A stretch of 64,000 nucleotides of DNA from Petrolisthes cinctipes (GCA_033782935.1 JAWQEG010002484.1:1-64000); one strand, 5' to 3'; counted from the stretch's first letter, positions 46,625 through 63,503 are shown. The notes: generated from the letters alone by a model not told the origin. A program made the numbers and translations.

Positions 46625-48900
46625 GCCTAAATAAAGCCTTTAAAATTCTAGTAGCTTATATCATAAAATGACATAATGGGGCAGTTATGGAAGAAATTTT
46701 CAAACCTGGTAATCCAAGCTGGAACTATACAACAATTTCAATATCCTAATACCAGCTATAATATCTAATATGTAAATATATGGTTGTTACTAACAGCCAG
46801 TAACTATACTTTTTAGCACAATATTTCCACTTAGGTAGCATCAGTATTGTAAGGCAACACACCAAAGAGTGACTTATGGTTATGGTTCAAAGGAATACCT
46901 AATTTTCAGCCCTAAGGAAACAAAGGAACAATGGCTTTTTGGTATCCTGGTTACACTGGGCATATATAATCACCAACAACATGCTGAATATACCTGTATC
47001 GGTAACCAATATAGCTTACCCAAGTTATGTACAACTATTAATAATAAAACAATAATATATTCACATAAAGAAAAGTCCTCAGTATACTACCTTCATTATA
47101 AATTATTCATGTGATATGTTGTCAGGAGAATATTATCTCTTGAGTTTATATAAACAATACAATTAGTATTAATCTACAGTACAAATAAGAAAATAAATAA
47201 ACTAAATAAAGTTGAATCCTTTTTAGCAACACCAACAAGCATTAGACTTCATCTGTAATAACAACTAAAATATAAAATAAATCACTGTATTACTGAATAT
47301 AATGCTTATCTGCTTATCATTCCCTCAATACCCAATGTCCCAGGTGGAGTTGTCTTTGTAAAAATGTATTTAAATGCCACAGAACTGACCACACAGTTGC
47401 CAGATACCACTAAACCTTCACAAACAATCAATAATAAAACACTCCTGGCTGTTTCTCCCCCCAGTGGTCAAAATATGGAATGTGATGGTCAGTACATAGC
47501 CAAGAAACTGCCCACAACACACTCGACGCCCAAAATGACATAAAAACATCTCCACCTTGGCACCAGAGTGTAAGGATGTCAGGCCAGCAGAACACTACTC
47601 ACGTTCGTCTATATTATGTACAGTTATAACTTATCTAAATACATTCATACTTTAATATCAACACCTTTTGTCTTACCTAGGCAGTCGCGTTGGCTTCCCT
47701 AAGCTCTATGTAGGTTAGAGGACGACCATAGCTCGATATAAGTTTAGTATAACCCCCGACCCCTTTGTCACATCTCTTGTAATGGCGGGCGCTTAGCTAA
47801 CGATACCGACACTAGCTTGGGGTTTTAAATAGTAATGTAATAGGATTCAGGTCAGTCATATATACATTATTATACACCTATTTGCTTTCCTAATAGTTTA
47901 CTACATAATATATAAAGTAAATGTATTATTTATTGGGCGTCAAAGACATAAAAATGAAAATATTGCTCCGATGATATTGTCAATTTTAGCTGTTCAATGG
48001 ATTTAATGGTGCATTTCGTATATATTTTATAATATGAAACATTTCATTAACTCAGATGATAGTAAATGAGCATCAAATATAACTTAATAGCACTTGCTCC
48101 TCCAATTATCATCGGAAGTGTATGAATTTCTTGTCCCAGTTGAGTACGAATGGAGAAATCAAATGAATATATAAAAATATTTTTGCTATGAACTATATAT
48201 AAAAATGCATGGCCCTTTCTCTCCATATGTAATTAATCCTCAACTGTTATTTGAGCCTTATACTATTATATTTCTGCATATACCTATATTCCATACACCT
48301 CTATGCTGATATAAGTAAAAGAAACATTAGGGAAGTAAAAGAGCTTCATTGACAACATAAACAAAAGGTTGAAGAATCAGCTGACAAATGAAATGTTTAT
48401 ATTTACTCTCTGATCAGCTGTTTTCTTGACAAACATGCTTTCGTTCATATGGAGCCTTGATGCTGTTTATGGGATATAAATGAGTCATGAAATAGACAAT
48501 TAATGGAAATTTAAAGAGGGGCGGGCAAAGAAACTGCAGTCAGCGGTAAGAGAAAATGGAAGTTATGTCAACAAATACTTTTATCTTATCAAAAATCTAA
48601 GATTAGTAATTTCATATATTAGGCATCATAAAATTGAAAACTTGAATTACATATTAATTGATTGGTCCCTTGGCTAGTATTTGTAGTTAATAACTTAGTA
48701 TGGTCCATCAAGTTGGTGATTAGATAAATAAATGTGGGGAACCTACATCCTCTGCCAGCTGCTTGTTAGTACAGCAGACGACCCCAGTCACGGAACTAAA
48801 CTCAAGAAAATTGCTCAATAATATTATCATAAGAAGATTAGTAAATTTATTAAAAGCAAAGTCGTTCTTGAAAAAGTATAAATACTATACCATTTAACAA
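46625..48900. other. AT-rich DNA without recognised gene
   Basis: Apart from the candidate first exon near 47.7 kb there is no coding sequence, tRNA or clear mobile element. Confidence 0.5.
47677..47800 (-). promoter_or_regulatory. Candidate 5' exon and promoter
   Basis: On the minus strand a strong splice donor CTAG-GTAAGA ends at 47677. It is preceded by a CpG-containing stretch and CGCCCGCCATTACAAG near 47783, a YY1-like motif. Since the zinc-finger start codon lies right after an acceptor at 38.17 kb, this could be its noncoding first exon, with a 9.5-kb intron. This is inference only. Confidence 0.25.
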
Positions 48901-48919
48901 GGTATATATACCGTGCCCT

Positions 48920-49797
48920 TTACATAAGCAGACGGTGAGACCGTGAGACTGAAGGACTGATTTGTTCTTGCCACCGATGGCATCCCTTCAGGCTGGGTGG
49001 CCCGAGATCGAGGCTTATCGTTGTAGGTAAACTGGGTACCTGGGTGGAGAGGGATAGCATAATTTTGTAACCCAAGTACGAGCTTCTAATGTATGGCGCA
49101 TGTCGTGTAGCACTGGTGGAATAAAATAAAATTTTCCCTCCCACTGAAAGCTCCGGTGAATTAGACCTTTCCAACAGTTTATTTTGACGAGCGGCTAGTT
49201 GCTTTGCCGTCTCTCATTTACTGAATTTGAAGGTCCTAAACTTAATTCTGAACCCTTCTGCAGTACAGTCAAGCCCCTTTAAAAGAGCAGTCTTTACTTT
49301 CTCGTAATTTTCTGTATCCTCTGGTTTAAGCTGATGATAAACTTCTAATGCTTTACCTTGTAATAAAGAAGCTAATGCAATCGCCCACCGTACCCCGCGA
49401 CCACTTAGCACTACTGGCAAATCTTTCAAATCTCAGGAGATAAGCATCGATGTTGTCATACTTCTCACTGAATACTGGAAGCTTAGGGAACTTTACCTTT
49501 TCGTGGTCAGGCTGTACCTCGCCCCGGGCAGAGTAGTCAGTTCTCTCTCTCGAACGCGTAGTTCTTCCTGCTTCAGCTCAATCTCAGCCTTCCTCGCTTC
49601 ACGTTCAGCCTGCCTCTCTTCTCGTTCTTCCGCTTCCCTCGCATGGTCACACAATATATACTTTCCTGGATGAATTTTTTTAAGGCCTCTCCTTCAAGAC
49701 CAAGCTCTCTGCCAAGTTTCAGGTATTTTTCCACTTCCATCCCGACCAACTTATTAAACTGGGCACATCAGAAGGTCCCCCCTGTTCGGGCGCCAAA
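48920..49797 (-). pseudogene. Decayed Ty3/gypsy-like gag region with primer binding site
   Basis: The minus strand reads TGGCGCCCGAACAGGG near 49780-49796, matching a tRNA-Lys-type primer binding site. Next comes a charged coiled-coil (REAEEREERQAEREARKAEI) and then FPKLPVFSEKYDNIDAYLLR and LLQGKALEVYHQLKPED. These are gag-type blocks of a Ty3/gypsy-like LTR retrotransposon. At least two frameshifts separate them. No protease, RT or integrase follows, so the element is truncated near 48.9 kb. Confidence 0.7.
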
Positions 49798-50589
49798 ATG
49801 TTAAAAGTTCCGACGAGACGAGATAGAAGTTTCTCGTTTTCACGGACCTCCTATATAGTACACCAGTAATAATAGTTGGTACGTGTATAGAAAACAATCA
49901 CTTAGAAACTTTTCATATGCTGTATCAGAAAAATAATATATATATACAAAAAATGTCATATTACAGTATTGCAATTTATATTAATTAGTAATTGCTGTCG
50001 GTCGTCCACACCAGCTGTCTCCGTACCGCCACACACACACACCGGCTGTCTCCATACCACCACACCACACACGCACCGGCTGTCTCCATACCACAACACA
50101 CACACACCGGCTGTCTTCTTGAAGTTGCTGCTGCTACACACACACACACACACACACCGGCTGTCTCCGAACCGCCACACACCGGCTGTCTCCGAACCGC
50201 CACACACCGACCTTCCTCCCGCTGCCACACCATGTATGTCTCCCTGACCGCACCACCAAGGTCTTACAAAGGAGTACGGAAGTATCCCACGTTGCTGGCC
50301 ACTCTGGTATCCCACAGATGCGTCCACCCTGGCTTCTAGTACTGTATACCCCCAGCGACGACCAGTTATCCGTATTTACTCCCCCAAGCAGAGGAAGTCC
50401 TTGCTAGGTCAGTGGTAAAACAACGTTGGTTGTGGAGTAGGAGAGCGGGCAGGTCAGCACGGCTTGAGCTGTGTTGGAGGTCTGCCCTCCAGTCTAAAAC
50501 TTACATCCCAGCCAAGCTCGTAATGAAGAGAATGAAGCATTAGCTGGTGATTCATTAATTAGTTGAGCATCTCGACACCCTGATCAACA
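49798..50589 (-). repeat. Putative LTR of the gypsy-like element
   Basis: The inner end (minus strand ...TTTTAACA) abuts the primer binding site directly. The outer end is inferred at TGTTGATCAG (50589), giving TGTT...AACA ends and about 790 bp. The second LTR is not in this window, so the outer boundary is uncertain. Confidence 0.45.
50010..50220. repeat. Minisatellite with CCGGCTGTCTCC(A/G)TACC units and CA runs
   Basis: Five or six units of CCGGCTGTCTCC plus a CCACACACAC tract of variable length. It lies inside the putative LTR. The overlapping frames on both strands are repeat translations. Confidence 0.85.
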
Positions 50590-50689
50590 AAAATACAAAA
50601 CAAAACAAAAATAACACCTACATCCATTACCACTAAACAATCACTTTGTCAGTACCCTGACAAATATACATATATATAAATCTCCAATA

Positions 50690-50915
50690 GTCACTTCCCT
50701 GTCACTGGTTTCGCAATACAAGAGGCAGGTTTATGGAACTTCACACTGGCCCCATGGTCTCTGTGACTGGTCTCGAGGCTTTCCACCGGCCACACAGGCC
50801 CCCCTCCACCATCACAGGCTATGGGCCACTATCAATTTCCGCAAAGAGCACCATATTAATATCATAAACGAACTCTACACGGGTTCGAACCTAAAACCAC
50901 GCTAGGTATCCAACA
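50690..50915 (-). mobile_element. Possible SINE-like segment with B-box
   Basis: On the minus strand GTGGTTTTAGGTTCGAACCC includes a perfect B-box-like GGTTCGAAC. No clear A-box or second copy is seen here, so the assignment is weak. Confidence 0.25.
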
Positions 50916-51894
50916 ACACTCAATTTAATTATAACATTTGCAATAATAACACATCAACCCAATACCGATATAAAGACAACAATGGTCTCACATCAACTCC
51001 GAACACATTTGTAATCAGAAAGGTAGGGGGGAGGGGGAGACACCGACTCAGCCAGGAGAAGGAGTTAGTCGGTAGCTTGTAGTGGGGTGGAGATGTGATT
51101 AGAGAATTCAGGGCCAGCCCACGGTCTCGAGGTAACTCCAGAGACAGAGAAAGCAGCCAGAAGGAAAGAGCACAGGATGATTGCATTTTGTAGGTCGCAG
51201 TGTAGTGGCTGTCTGACGTCTGCCAGCTGGAGCCTCGGTGTGTTCTGACATCGACTACGATGAGTCCGATGGTAGATGCTAGAGGGGTCGAACTTGGAAA
51301 GTAGGTGGATCGAAGCTTGCGAGCAGCTCAAAGACTCAGAGTGGTAGTTGGAGAGAAGTGGTTAGTAGTCGGGGTGGTAGTTGTTCCCTTTCACACACTC
51401 AAGTCTCACATCTCGCACACAGACGCCATACAACACACACGTACACTTCTCCACATGCACCCCTATACACACATACTATCACTCTAAAACTACATCGCCT
51501 CAATGATCATAACGAAATCGATAGGCGTTAAACCCTAACAACTAAAATCAAACCTACATCTCGGCAGCCTATACTCCTACAAGGCAGCCCAGGTGGAAGA
51601 TGCTCGCCTGGATAAACTTAATCCCTTATGTCTCTGGCTCCACATAGCAAAATGACTCCATTACCATGGCGCCATCCCTAAAATACTAACAAAGGCGAAA
51701 TTGACAAGTCTACCAACAAGCCATGCTAAGAAGAAAGGAAATAGAAAGAGAGGAGGGATAGTGGAAGAATTGAAGGGGGTGCCTGGGGAACTGAAAAGGA
51801 GCCTATAAACACTAATAGTAGTATCCACATACAGCCATCACAACAGACACCATACCCTCAAATAAACAACAATCAAACCCCTTCATCCAGCATT

Positions 51895-53735
51895 TTTTTC
51901 ATGTAAGCCACCTTCACCTTCACCCTGAAGACAGACAAGTTATCAGACGTAAGAGACATTTCCCCACTGACCCAGCCTATGCACCATTCACAAACCGTCA
52001 GACGAATCACATCCACAACCTCATGCACTCATCTGCCTGTGGCCCTGACAACATCAGTAACATACACCTTAAACATCTTGGACAACAAGGCATACAAGTA
52101 CTCACTAACATAGCAAACTACAGCTTCTCACACAACACAAAACCCAACATCTGGCAGCACGGCAAAATCATCACTATCCCCAAACCCAACAAAGATCCCA
52201 CACTACCCTCATCCCACTGTCCCATCACCCTCCTTTGCACCCCCTCCAAAGTTACTGAGCGCCTCATCATCAGCTTAATCACACCACACATTCCCCTTGC
52301 ATCCTCACAACATGGTTTCAGACCACTACACTCAACAAACACTCTTCTCACAGACCTCACACAAAGAATTTATGATGGCAGAACACTCCTCGTCACACTG
52401 GACATCAGCAAAGCATTCGATGCCAACCCCCGCCACAACCTCACAAACAAAATATACAACACAAACATGCACTTCTTGGGAGGAAGAGCAGCCCAGGTTA
52501 CATTTGCTGGTCAGTCATCTAACATTAAAAGTTTCACCAACGGTGTCCCCCAACGTTCTGTTCTCTCACCCACCCTTTTCAATTTATACATGCACGACCT
52601 ACCAACACCCCAGGCACCACAAATACATGTAGCCTCCTATGCAGACGACATAACACTCACATGTACACACAGCCACTCACATCCTTCAACCCTACCTCAA
52701 CACACTTAATGCCTGGTTCACCAAACTTAAAATTGCACCCACCAAATCAGATGTCACGCTTCACACCAACTGGAACGCAGAACACCGCTACACACCACAC
52801 CTCACCATAAACAACCCCCCCCCAAAAAAAATACTTGGCATATTATACATACAATACATCCATGACATTCAAACAACATACCACGGCCATCAAAAACAAA
52901 TGCATGCCAAGACTTAAAGCCCTCAGATCACTTGCCAAGTTGCCAGCACAACATTTGGACACAACAAAGAAACCACAACCAGTGTACAAACAATATATCT
53001 TATCAGTGATGGATTATGCAAGCCCTGCCTGGGCCTCAAACCTCACTGAGACCCATCTCAACACCCTTCAGACCATACAGAATAGAGCCCTAAAGATAAT
53101 CACAGGCTGCACAGCTACCACACCTACAGACCACTTACACCATGAAACCAAAGTCCTCAAAATCATGGACCACCTTGACATGAGAAGCACACAAACACTT
53201 GCTGCAGCCTCCACAAACCCACACCACCCACTACACTACATGGCAGAACACCCACACATGCCAAGGAACATCAAAACAATACCCAGTACACGATACCATA
53301 CACAAATACTATTATCTCTTACACCCTGCCCACCCCAAACCAGACTCTAGAAACATATCCATACTCAAATCACTCACCAATCCATCCAAACACTCAAGAA
53401 CACTCAGCTGCATGCACGACCTCCTGACATCCACCCATCTGAATCCTCCCTTCCCCGTGAGGACAGAGTCCACCTGGCCAGCCTGCGATGTGGCCATCAC
53501 CCGGCCCTTTTGACATAGAAGCAGCTAGATGAAACCATTGCAGATACCTGTCCGGGATGCAATACAGCACCCCATTCTATTAAATACATTATGGAAGACT
53601 GCAATGTACACAACCACACAACATACACTCTCTGAGGGCATTGTGGGAAAGCCTGGTTCAGGCCATGGCCTTCCTCAGGAGCTCGGGGGCTGCTCAGCCA
53701 GACAGCTTGAGGAACTTCAACATCATCATCATCCA
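51895..53735 (+). pseudogene. Degenerate Jockey/I-type non-LTR retrotransposon (RT region)
   Basis: In frame from about 51.9 to 52.7 kb it encodes RT blocks in order: SSACGPDNISNIHLKHLG, IITIPKPNKDP, HCPITLLCTPSKVTERLI, QHGFRPLHSTNTLL, LLVTLDISKAFD, GVPQRSVLSPTLFNLYMHDL and SYADDITLTC. A small deletion removes the usual KWLxNYL part before FLGGRAAQVTFAG, and GVPQR replaces GVPQG. After a frameshift the C-terminal domain (SVMDYASPAWASNL) runs to 53350. It ends in an ATC tract. It lacks the 5' end and is inactive. Confidence 0.85.
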
Positions 53736-53920
53736 CAGCTCTCTGAATCTCAGCATCCCAACACTCTATACCCTTCCGGACACTTGGAACTTTGGCCTCT
53801 CCACATACTTTAGACATTTTTAACCAAACAATCCTTATATAAAACCATAAGCCTTCAAAACCCCTTTCCTCCATCACTTTCAACCAAGGCTCACTCCACA
53901 TTATTCACATATTCCTCCAT
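53736..53920 (-). pseudogene. RTE linker-region fragment
   Basis: Matches 41240-41425 within the RTE element: CAGCATCCC, GGAACTTTGGCCTCTCCACA, TTTTAACCAA and CTTTCCTCCAT. It starts exactly where the Jockey-type element ends, so the latter probably inserted into, or recombined with, an RTE copy. Confidence 0.65.
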
Positions 53921-54169
53921 GAGTGAACGACTGTTTTGTAATAAATTTAAAGAGGACTAGCATCAGGCCCCAAAGAACTATACAGCTCTAGAAAAAGGCA
54001 TGAAAATGATAGGGAAAATATGAATTTTTGAGAAAAGAAAATCTGAACTGCACAAAGTTAAATACTGGACAAAAGGCAGATAGATTCTTTGAGTCATTGC
54101 CTATGTGTTAGTAGGTAAGTAAGTACACAAGTTGGTAAGCAAGTATATATATACAGTATAAGGAAACAG

Positions 54170-54260
54170 AAGGAAATGAGGGCTAGTTGCAGAACTGAAA
54201 GGGAAAGGCTGGGACCAAAGGAGCACCAAAACTTTATAAATATTGCCCCTCCAGGAAACC
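54170..54260. repeat. Interspersed repeat fragment (...ATTGCCC family)
   Basis: Contains GGAAACAGAAGGAAATGAGG and CCAAAACTTTATAAATATTG, resembling the ends of the copies at 20.9 and 42.2 kb. Weak. Confidence 0.3.
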
Positions 54261-54418
54261 TGTTTGTTATTCTTCCACCTCTACTGTCTTTCCTACATTG
54301 CTTCGACCGTGATTTCTATGCCATCCACCTTACAATCATGATTTATCAGGTATAACAATAGTCAATCCTCATATCACATACACTTCATTTGTCTCAATTC
54401 ACTTCACATAGCCATGTA

Positions 54419-54627
54419 CAGTCAGGCTCAGGAATTCATACACAAACTCTAGGCTTCATGGAATCACAACACACAGAAATATAAGTCTATATAACTGCAA
54501 TACATCATAATAATAGGCTTGTTGTTCTGCAGTCACCTAGTCACTTGGTAGACCATTCACTGCAGTACTTTTACAATAATAGCCTCGCTTTTTGATGAGC
54601 CTGTGTACAAATTCCTGTGGCCAACTG
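54419..54627. mobile_element. Tc1/mariner-like MITE, 209 bp
   Basis: TA at 54417-54418 and 54628-54629. The left end is CAGTCAGGCTCAGGAATTCA. The inverse of the right end is CAGTTGGCCACAGGAATTTG. No transposase. Confidence 0.65.
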
Positions 54628-55175
54628 TACAGTATGTAGAGTTTAATGGTTATCAAAGTGGGTCCGTTTCCCCATAATGTTACCAGACAGCTTTGTTGTG
54701 ACCGTGTAATACAGACTGCATACTGTATTAACATTGTCTCAGTACTACAAATTAAACAACCAATTATGCAATAAAATGGTCAAATTCACACTGAGGATGG
54801 CTTGCTTCCATTATTGGGAGATAATTGCCTCTCAATTTGTGGCATAGTAATTATTCTGAATAATGAACTAGCAACAAGTATGATAAACATTGCCATCTAT
54901 ATAAAGATAATATTTATACACAACTTATTGGTTAGGAAAAGCAGCAGCCTATTTTGAAAATAGATACAATATGTTACCACAATTACATAAAAGTATTCGA
55001 CAAACAGAAACTTTGTCAATTCCAATAAGAATATAGGCGATTGCAGTTTTGCACCAAGCCCATGACATAAGAGTTAAGGTATGTGGCATGGATTACAGCT
55101 CTTGCTTTAGTAAACTAGAGGGTATTATAACTAACAATAAGACCAGGCATAAAAATCTGAAAATAACATTTATCT

Positions 55176-55181
55176 TTTATT
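55176..55181 (-). terminator. Candidate polyadenylation signal of NDUFAB1
   Basis: AATAAA on the minus strand about 400 bases after the stop codon. Other A/T-rich hexamers exist, so this is tentative. Confidence 0.35.
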
Positions 55182-55581
55182 AGGCATCTGTACACGTAAT
55201 CTATTAAATACATTAAACTCATAAAAAATGAGTTCTGTGTGAAGGAATATGTAATCAAATATCCTCAATGTGTTCTTGAAAAGGTTAAATTGTAAAAACC
55301 TAAATAATTAATATTTTCGTTTTAACCATTTTAATTCTTTCAACAACCAAGTATAATAATAACAATAATTATAATAATTCTCCTTTGATATCCAAGAGGT
55401 ATTTACAACTTGATACACATTTCACCACACTATGAAACTCTTGAGACGAACACCCTGATTGACTGTCTGAGATCCTGGACAGCCATAATCACTTTCCCTG
55501 AAGCTACTGCTGCTGTTCTAGGTCCCAGTACCAGTGAGGATGTTCGTTATCCTGCACTTTCAGAGAAACTCCCAAGTAACC

Positions 55582-60052
<4,471 letters not shown>

Positions 60053-60170
60053 TTTCGTCAGTCAGCCGTTCATCAGCTTGCAGAGGGACCGGAAATATAA
60101 AGCCATTGCCAAGGACTCAGAGGGGTTGATTATATAATGTTAGCTTTATTTCACACAGAACATTATGATT
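60053..60170 (-). promoter_or_regulatory. Probable NDUFAB1 promoter / 5' UTR
   Basis: Immediately 5' of the ATG on the minus strand is GGCTTTATATTTCCGGTCCC, containing a TATA-like string and an ETS-like TTCCGG site. No other minus-strand exon is evident upstream. Confidence 0.4.
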
Positions 60171-60276
60171 ATATTTATCAGCTTACTTTACACAGGGACT
60201 GGAAATAATATAAAGCCACTGCCAAGGAGAGGGGTTGTATATATAATGTTAGCTTATTATTTCACACAAGACATTA
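60072..60276. repeat. Tandem duplication upstream of NDUFAB1
   Basis: Two units, 60072-60165 and 60177-60276, share ATCAGCTT, GGAAATATAAAGCCA(T/C)TG, CCAAGGA, GAGGGGTTG, TATATAATGTTAGCTT and TTTCACACA. The unit nearest the gene begins 20 bases from the start codon, so it likely covers the core promoter. Confidence 0.8.
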
Positions 60277-60754
60277 TATATATATATATATTTTTTTTAT
60301 CGAATAATAGCTAAATAAAATCCTAAGTGCTTATCTGTGGTCTTGTTTCCTAGCATTAAACCATATTGCTGCTCACATTAATTATCACCATCACTTTTCG
60401 TCTCTGCTTATAACCACAGAGCTAAAAACATAGAGCGCTTAACCCTGTGTTATTAGATAGGGGAGGAGTGTCACAGCAGGCGAGCGCTCTATTGTATAGA
60501 TACTTGCCCATTGAACTCCCGTACGTACTTGTATAGTATGTTTCTGTCCACAGTTATTGACATTTCCCTAATTTGTAAAGCATTGTATCTTGTTATCTAA
60601 TTATAAAGGTTTTGTTAAATCAATTAACAAGGCTCAGATAATGTCCATAGGGAAAATTATGCAAAGAAATTAAACTTAAACTGGTTTATTAAACAAGACA
60701 AATATATATAACTGTAATCTGAATCCCTCTCCCTCCACTTACCTTACATAAATA

Positions 60755-61225
60755 CATACATATTACTCTAGTGTGACATTCATACATACATACATATTAC
60801 TCTAGTGTGACATACATATATATTATTCTAGTGTGACATACATACATACAGTCGTGGTCAATAATAATCATCCACATATAGGTAACTTTAACAATTTACT
60901 GTGTAATGTTTTCATGTTCACATACTATTTTATTGTTTTAAGTAGTGTGTAGCTGTTTGTATTAAATTAAACGATGGCACTATACCTATTTATTGGAATG
61001 TTTATCAGCTAAGGAACAGAGGGAAGCTGTCAAAATCTTACGTGAGTTACTCCTATATGGATGATTATTTTTGACCACGGCTGTACATTCATACATACAT
61101 ATTACTCTAGTGTGACATACATACATACATATTATTCTAGTGTGACATATACATGCATACATATTACTCTAGTATGACATGCATACATACACACATTCTA
61201 GTGTGACATGCATATATACACAAAA
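60755..61225. repeat. Minisatellite, CATACATATTACTCTAGTGTGA unit
   Basis: About eight units of (CATA)n followed by TTACTCTAGTGTGA, on both sides of a MITE at 60849-61083. CATA number varies from unit to unit. Confidence 0.85.
60849..61083. mobile_element. Tc1-like MITE inside the minisatellite, 235 bp
   Basis: TA flanks at 60847-60848 and 61084-61085. The left end is CAGTCGTGGTCAATAATAAT. The inverse of the right end is CAGCCGTGGTCAAAAATAAT. Near 61005-61050 the plus strand reads LSAKEQREAVKILRE, resembling the N-terminal helix-turn-helix of Tc1 transposases, so it is probably an internally deleted copy of a full element. Confidence 0.8.
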
Positions 61226-61229
61226 GGTT

Positions 61230-63480
61230 CCAACCTTACCCAAAGATCGGTCACTACGAGCTCTGAGCTCATTCCGGGAGGGTAACAGTTGGCGAGCACG
61301 TGTCCAGGACGTGATCAAGACCAAGTGAAACAAAACAAACATATTACTGGCGGGTTGAGGGGAAGGGCAGGTATCATGGCCGCCAACCCACTTCCGGTGG
61401 CGACACGCCAGGGGGGGGGGGGTGGCGAGCTCTATGTTTTTAGCTCTGTGCTTATAACCTCCACAGAGGCTCCACTACAGCACTTTTATAACTTCATGGG
61501 GGAAGCTGATCAGCTTTATGCATCTCTAGTTACTGCAACAGTGCACATCACTCCTTAATTATTCTTATAGATTGACATCAGTACTCTTCTTCAATCCTCA
61601 GGCATTCTAGATCTCTCCCTCTAATTTGCTTTAATATGCTGGTGAAAAACTCGATTGCCATCTTTTCTGAACATTTCGTTGCCTTCATAAGTTTGTTTGT
61701 TGTCTGGTCCATCCTCCTTTCCATTCTTCACCCCTCTCAACTATAAAGTTGCCTTCCTTTCCACCTTCTGTTTCTCGTTTTCTACATTCATCACAAGGAT
61801 AATAAACTATAGTGACATCCTTGATTCATCAGCTCCCCAAATTAGGCCTACTTCCTCCACCTTCTCGGCACACTCTACTCTACTCAATTATTAATACATT
61901 TCTTTCTGCATCCTTTATTACACTAACCTGCTGCACATCCTTCCCAGCTCAGTCTCTGTCTGGCGAATACAATTCCTATTCTTCCTTGTATCTATAAACT
62001 TCTCATACTGTTTCTTTAGTCTTCGTTACCTCTTTGCCTCATATCGTACGGTACTCCCTGGGATCTACTGCATATTATCTCTGCCAATCCTAATTTTCTC
62101 ACCAATCTGTTTATCCGGGTCTCCTTATATACGTTCTTGGAGTAGCCTACTTCCTCGCTCTATCACAAACTTAAACTTTCTTTCCTTCATCTTTCGTTGT
62201 CTCAGAGTACTTTCCTAGCCGTCCCACTTTAATATAGTCACTGAACCACATTTGCTGTACAGCACAGACTGGGATGTTCATGCTCTTGAAGAGGGCTTTC
62301 AGGCTATGCCCAACAACCTGATGCTGGTCACCAGTCCAGGTGAAAACCAGCCAATGAACATGGATATGTGGTGTCCATGGGTATTTTAGTGCCCTTGCTC
62401 CCGAGAAAGGTTTTTGAGCACAAAACTGACTCCCCAAGTGAAATCCCACCAATTGGAAACCCAATGTTTGTGGCAACAAAGTTTTATTACTTTAAAATTT
62501 ATAGTTTCAGCTTTGTGACACAATTCAACTAATAAGCCAACCCCCTCCCCTTAACCTGCCAACCCTTTAGCCTCCAGCGTGCCAATCAACCAACTTGCCA
62601 TACTCTTGCCCCTCTATCTGCAGAGGGTTCTCGGGCTTTGTTTGATGGCCATTAATTGGTCTCAAAGTGAAACTCCTCTAAACTGTGTGATGTATGTCGA
62701 GTTTTTAGCATGCTTGCTCCTGTGGAGGGCTCTCAGATCATAAACCGACCCTCAAGTGAAACGAGATTCCATATGGCATTACTTGAAACCCAGTAAATGT
62801 ACAGTACATGCTGTACCTAAAAAACATTGCATTGAAATGTTCAGGTTCAGAGATTTGTGGGATACATAGACACACTACTCAAATAGTATACAGTACTAGA
62901 TTAGATCAATATCTGTATAAACATCTTGACTACAGGTTGCAGTTGCAGAAATTGTTTGACTTTAACACATCCCAGTACAAGACACTTCAACTGTATCTGC
63001 ATCCCACATTTTTCTTCCACATGCCCTAAGCCACTACTGTTGGGTTTTCCGACTGTATCCTCTTAATGGATGGATCCACTCCTTCAGTAGACTGTAAAGG
63101 ACTGCACATGATGATTATGAAATAACCAAAAGTCCACTAAACGGCACTGTGGAACCATCTTTTTGTCCCCAACACCACTTTTTGATGGGTGGTTTTGAAC
63201 ACAATACAAACTCTTTTACTATTCATGTATCATTATTTCACACTTCCATAGTTAGGTATCGATCATAGTCATTAATATTCTGACTTTTATTATTATTATA
63301 TAAAATGGTTATATAAAAGTATATAATTAGTGTGCTCTATCATTTTAAGTTAAATATTATTACATTAAATGTCAATCAACATTCTTAAATTAAGCATCAG
63401 AAATAGTTTGCAGTACCTTAAACTAAGGTGATAAAACTCATACATTATTATTACTCAGCCAGAATAATGTTATACAAGGT
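61230..63480. other. Gene-free flank
   Basis: Contains an ATGGCCGCC/ACTTCCGGT cluster near 61377-61400 (YY1- and ETS-like) with a G run. A pyrimidine-rich stretch spans about 61.56-62.15 kb. Three diverged segments with GAGGG.TCTC...CAAGTGAAAC occur between 62.4 and 62.8 kb. No gene is supported. Confidence 0.4.
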
Positions 63481-63503
63481 GTGTAACATGAATTTCTGCA
63501 GAT

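Larger units (their letters stand above)
60404..61460. repeat. Inverted repeat pair 1 kb apart
   Basis: CACAGAGCTAAAAACATAGAG at about 60414-60434 recurs in inverse form near 61430-61450, each next to TTATAA. The ~30-base arms have two mismatches. The pair may be termini of a nonautonomous element containing the minisatellite below. Confidence 0.5.

Noticed and set aside
49956..50339. Overlapping frames rich in Val-Cys or His-Thr
   Set aside because: Translated CA-rich minisatellite within the putative LTR.
61377..61558. Plus-strand frame starting MAANPLPVATRQ near YY1/ETS-like motifs
   Set aside because: It runs through a G homopolymer and a terminal repeat of an inverted-repeat segment, and has no recognised domain.
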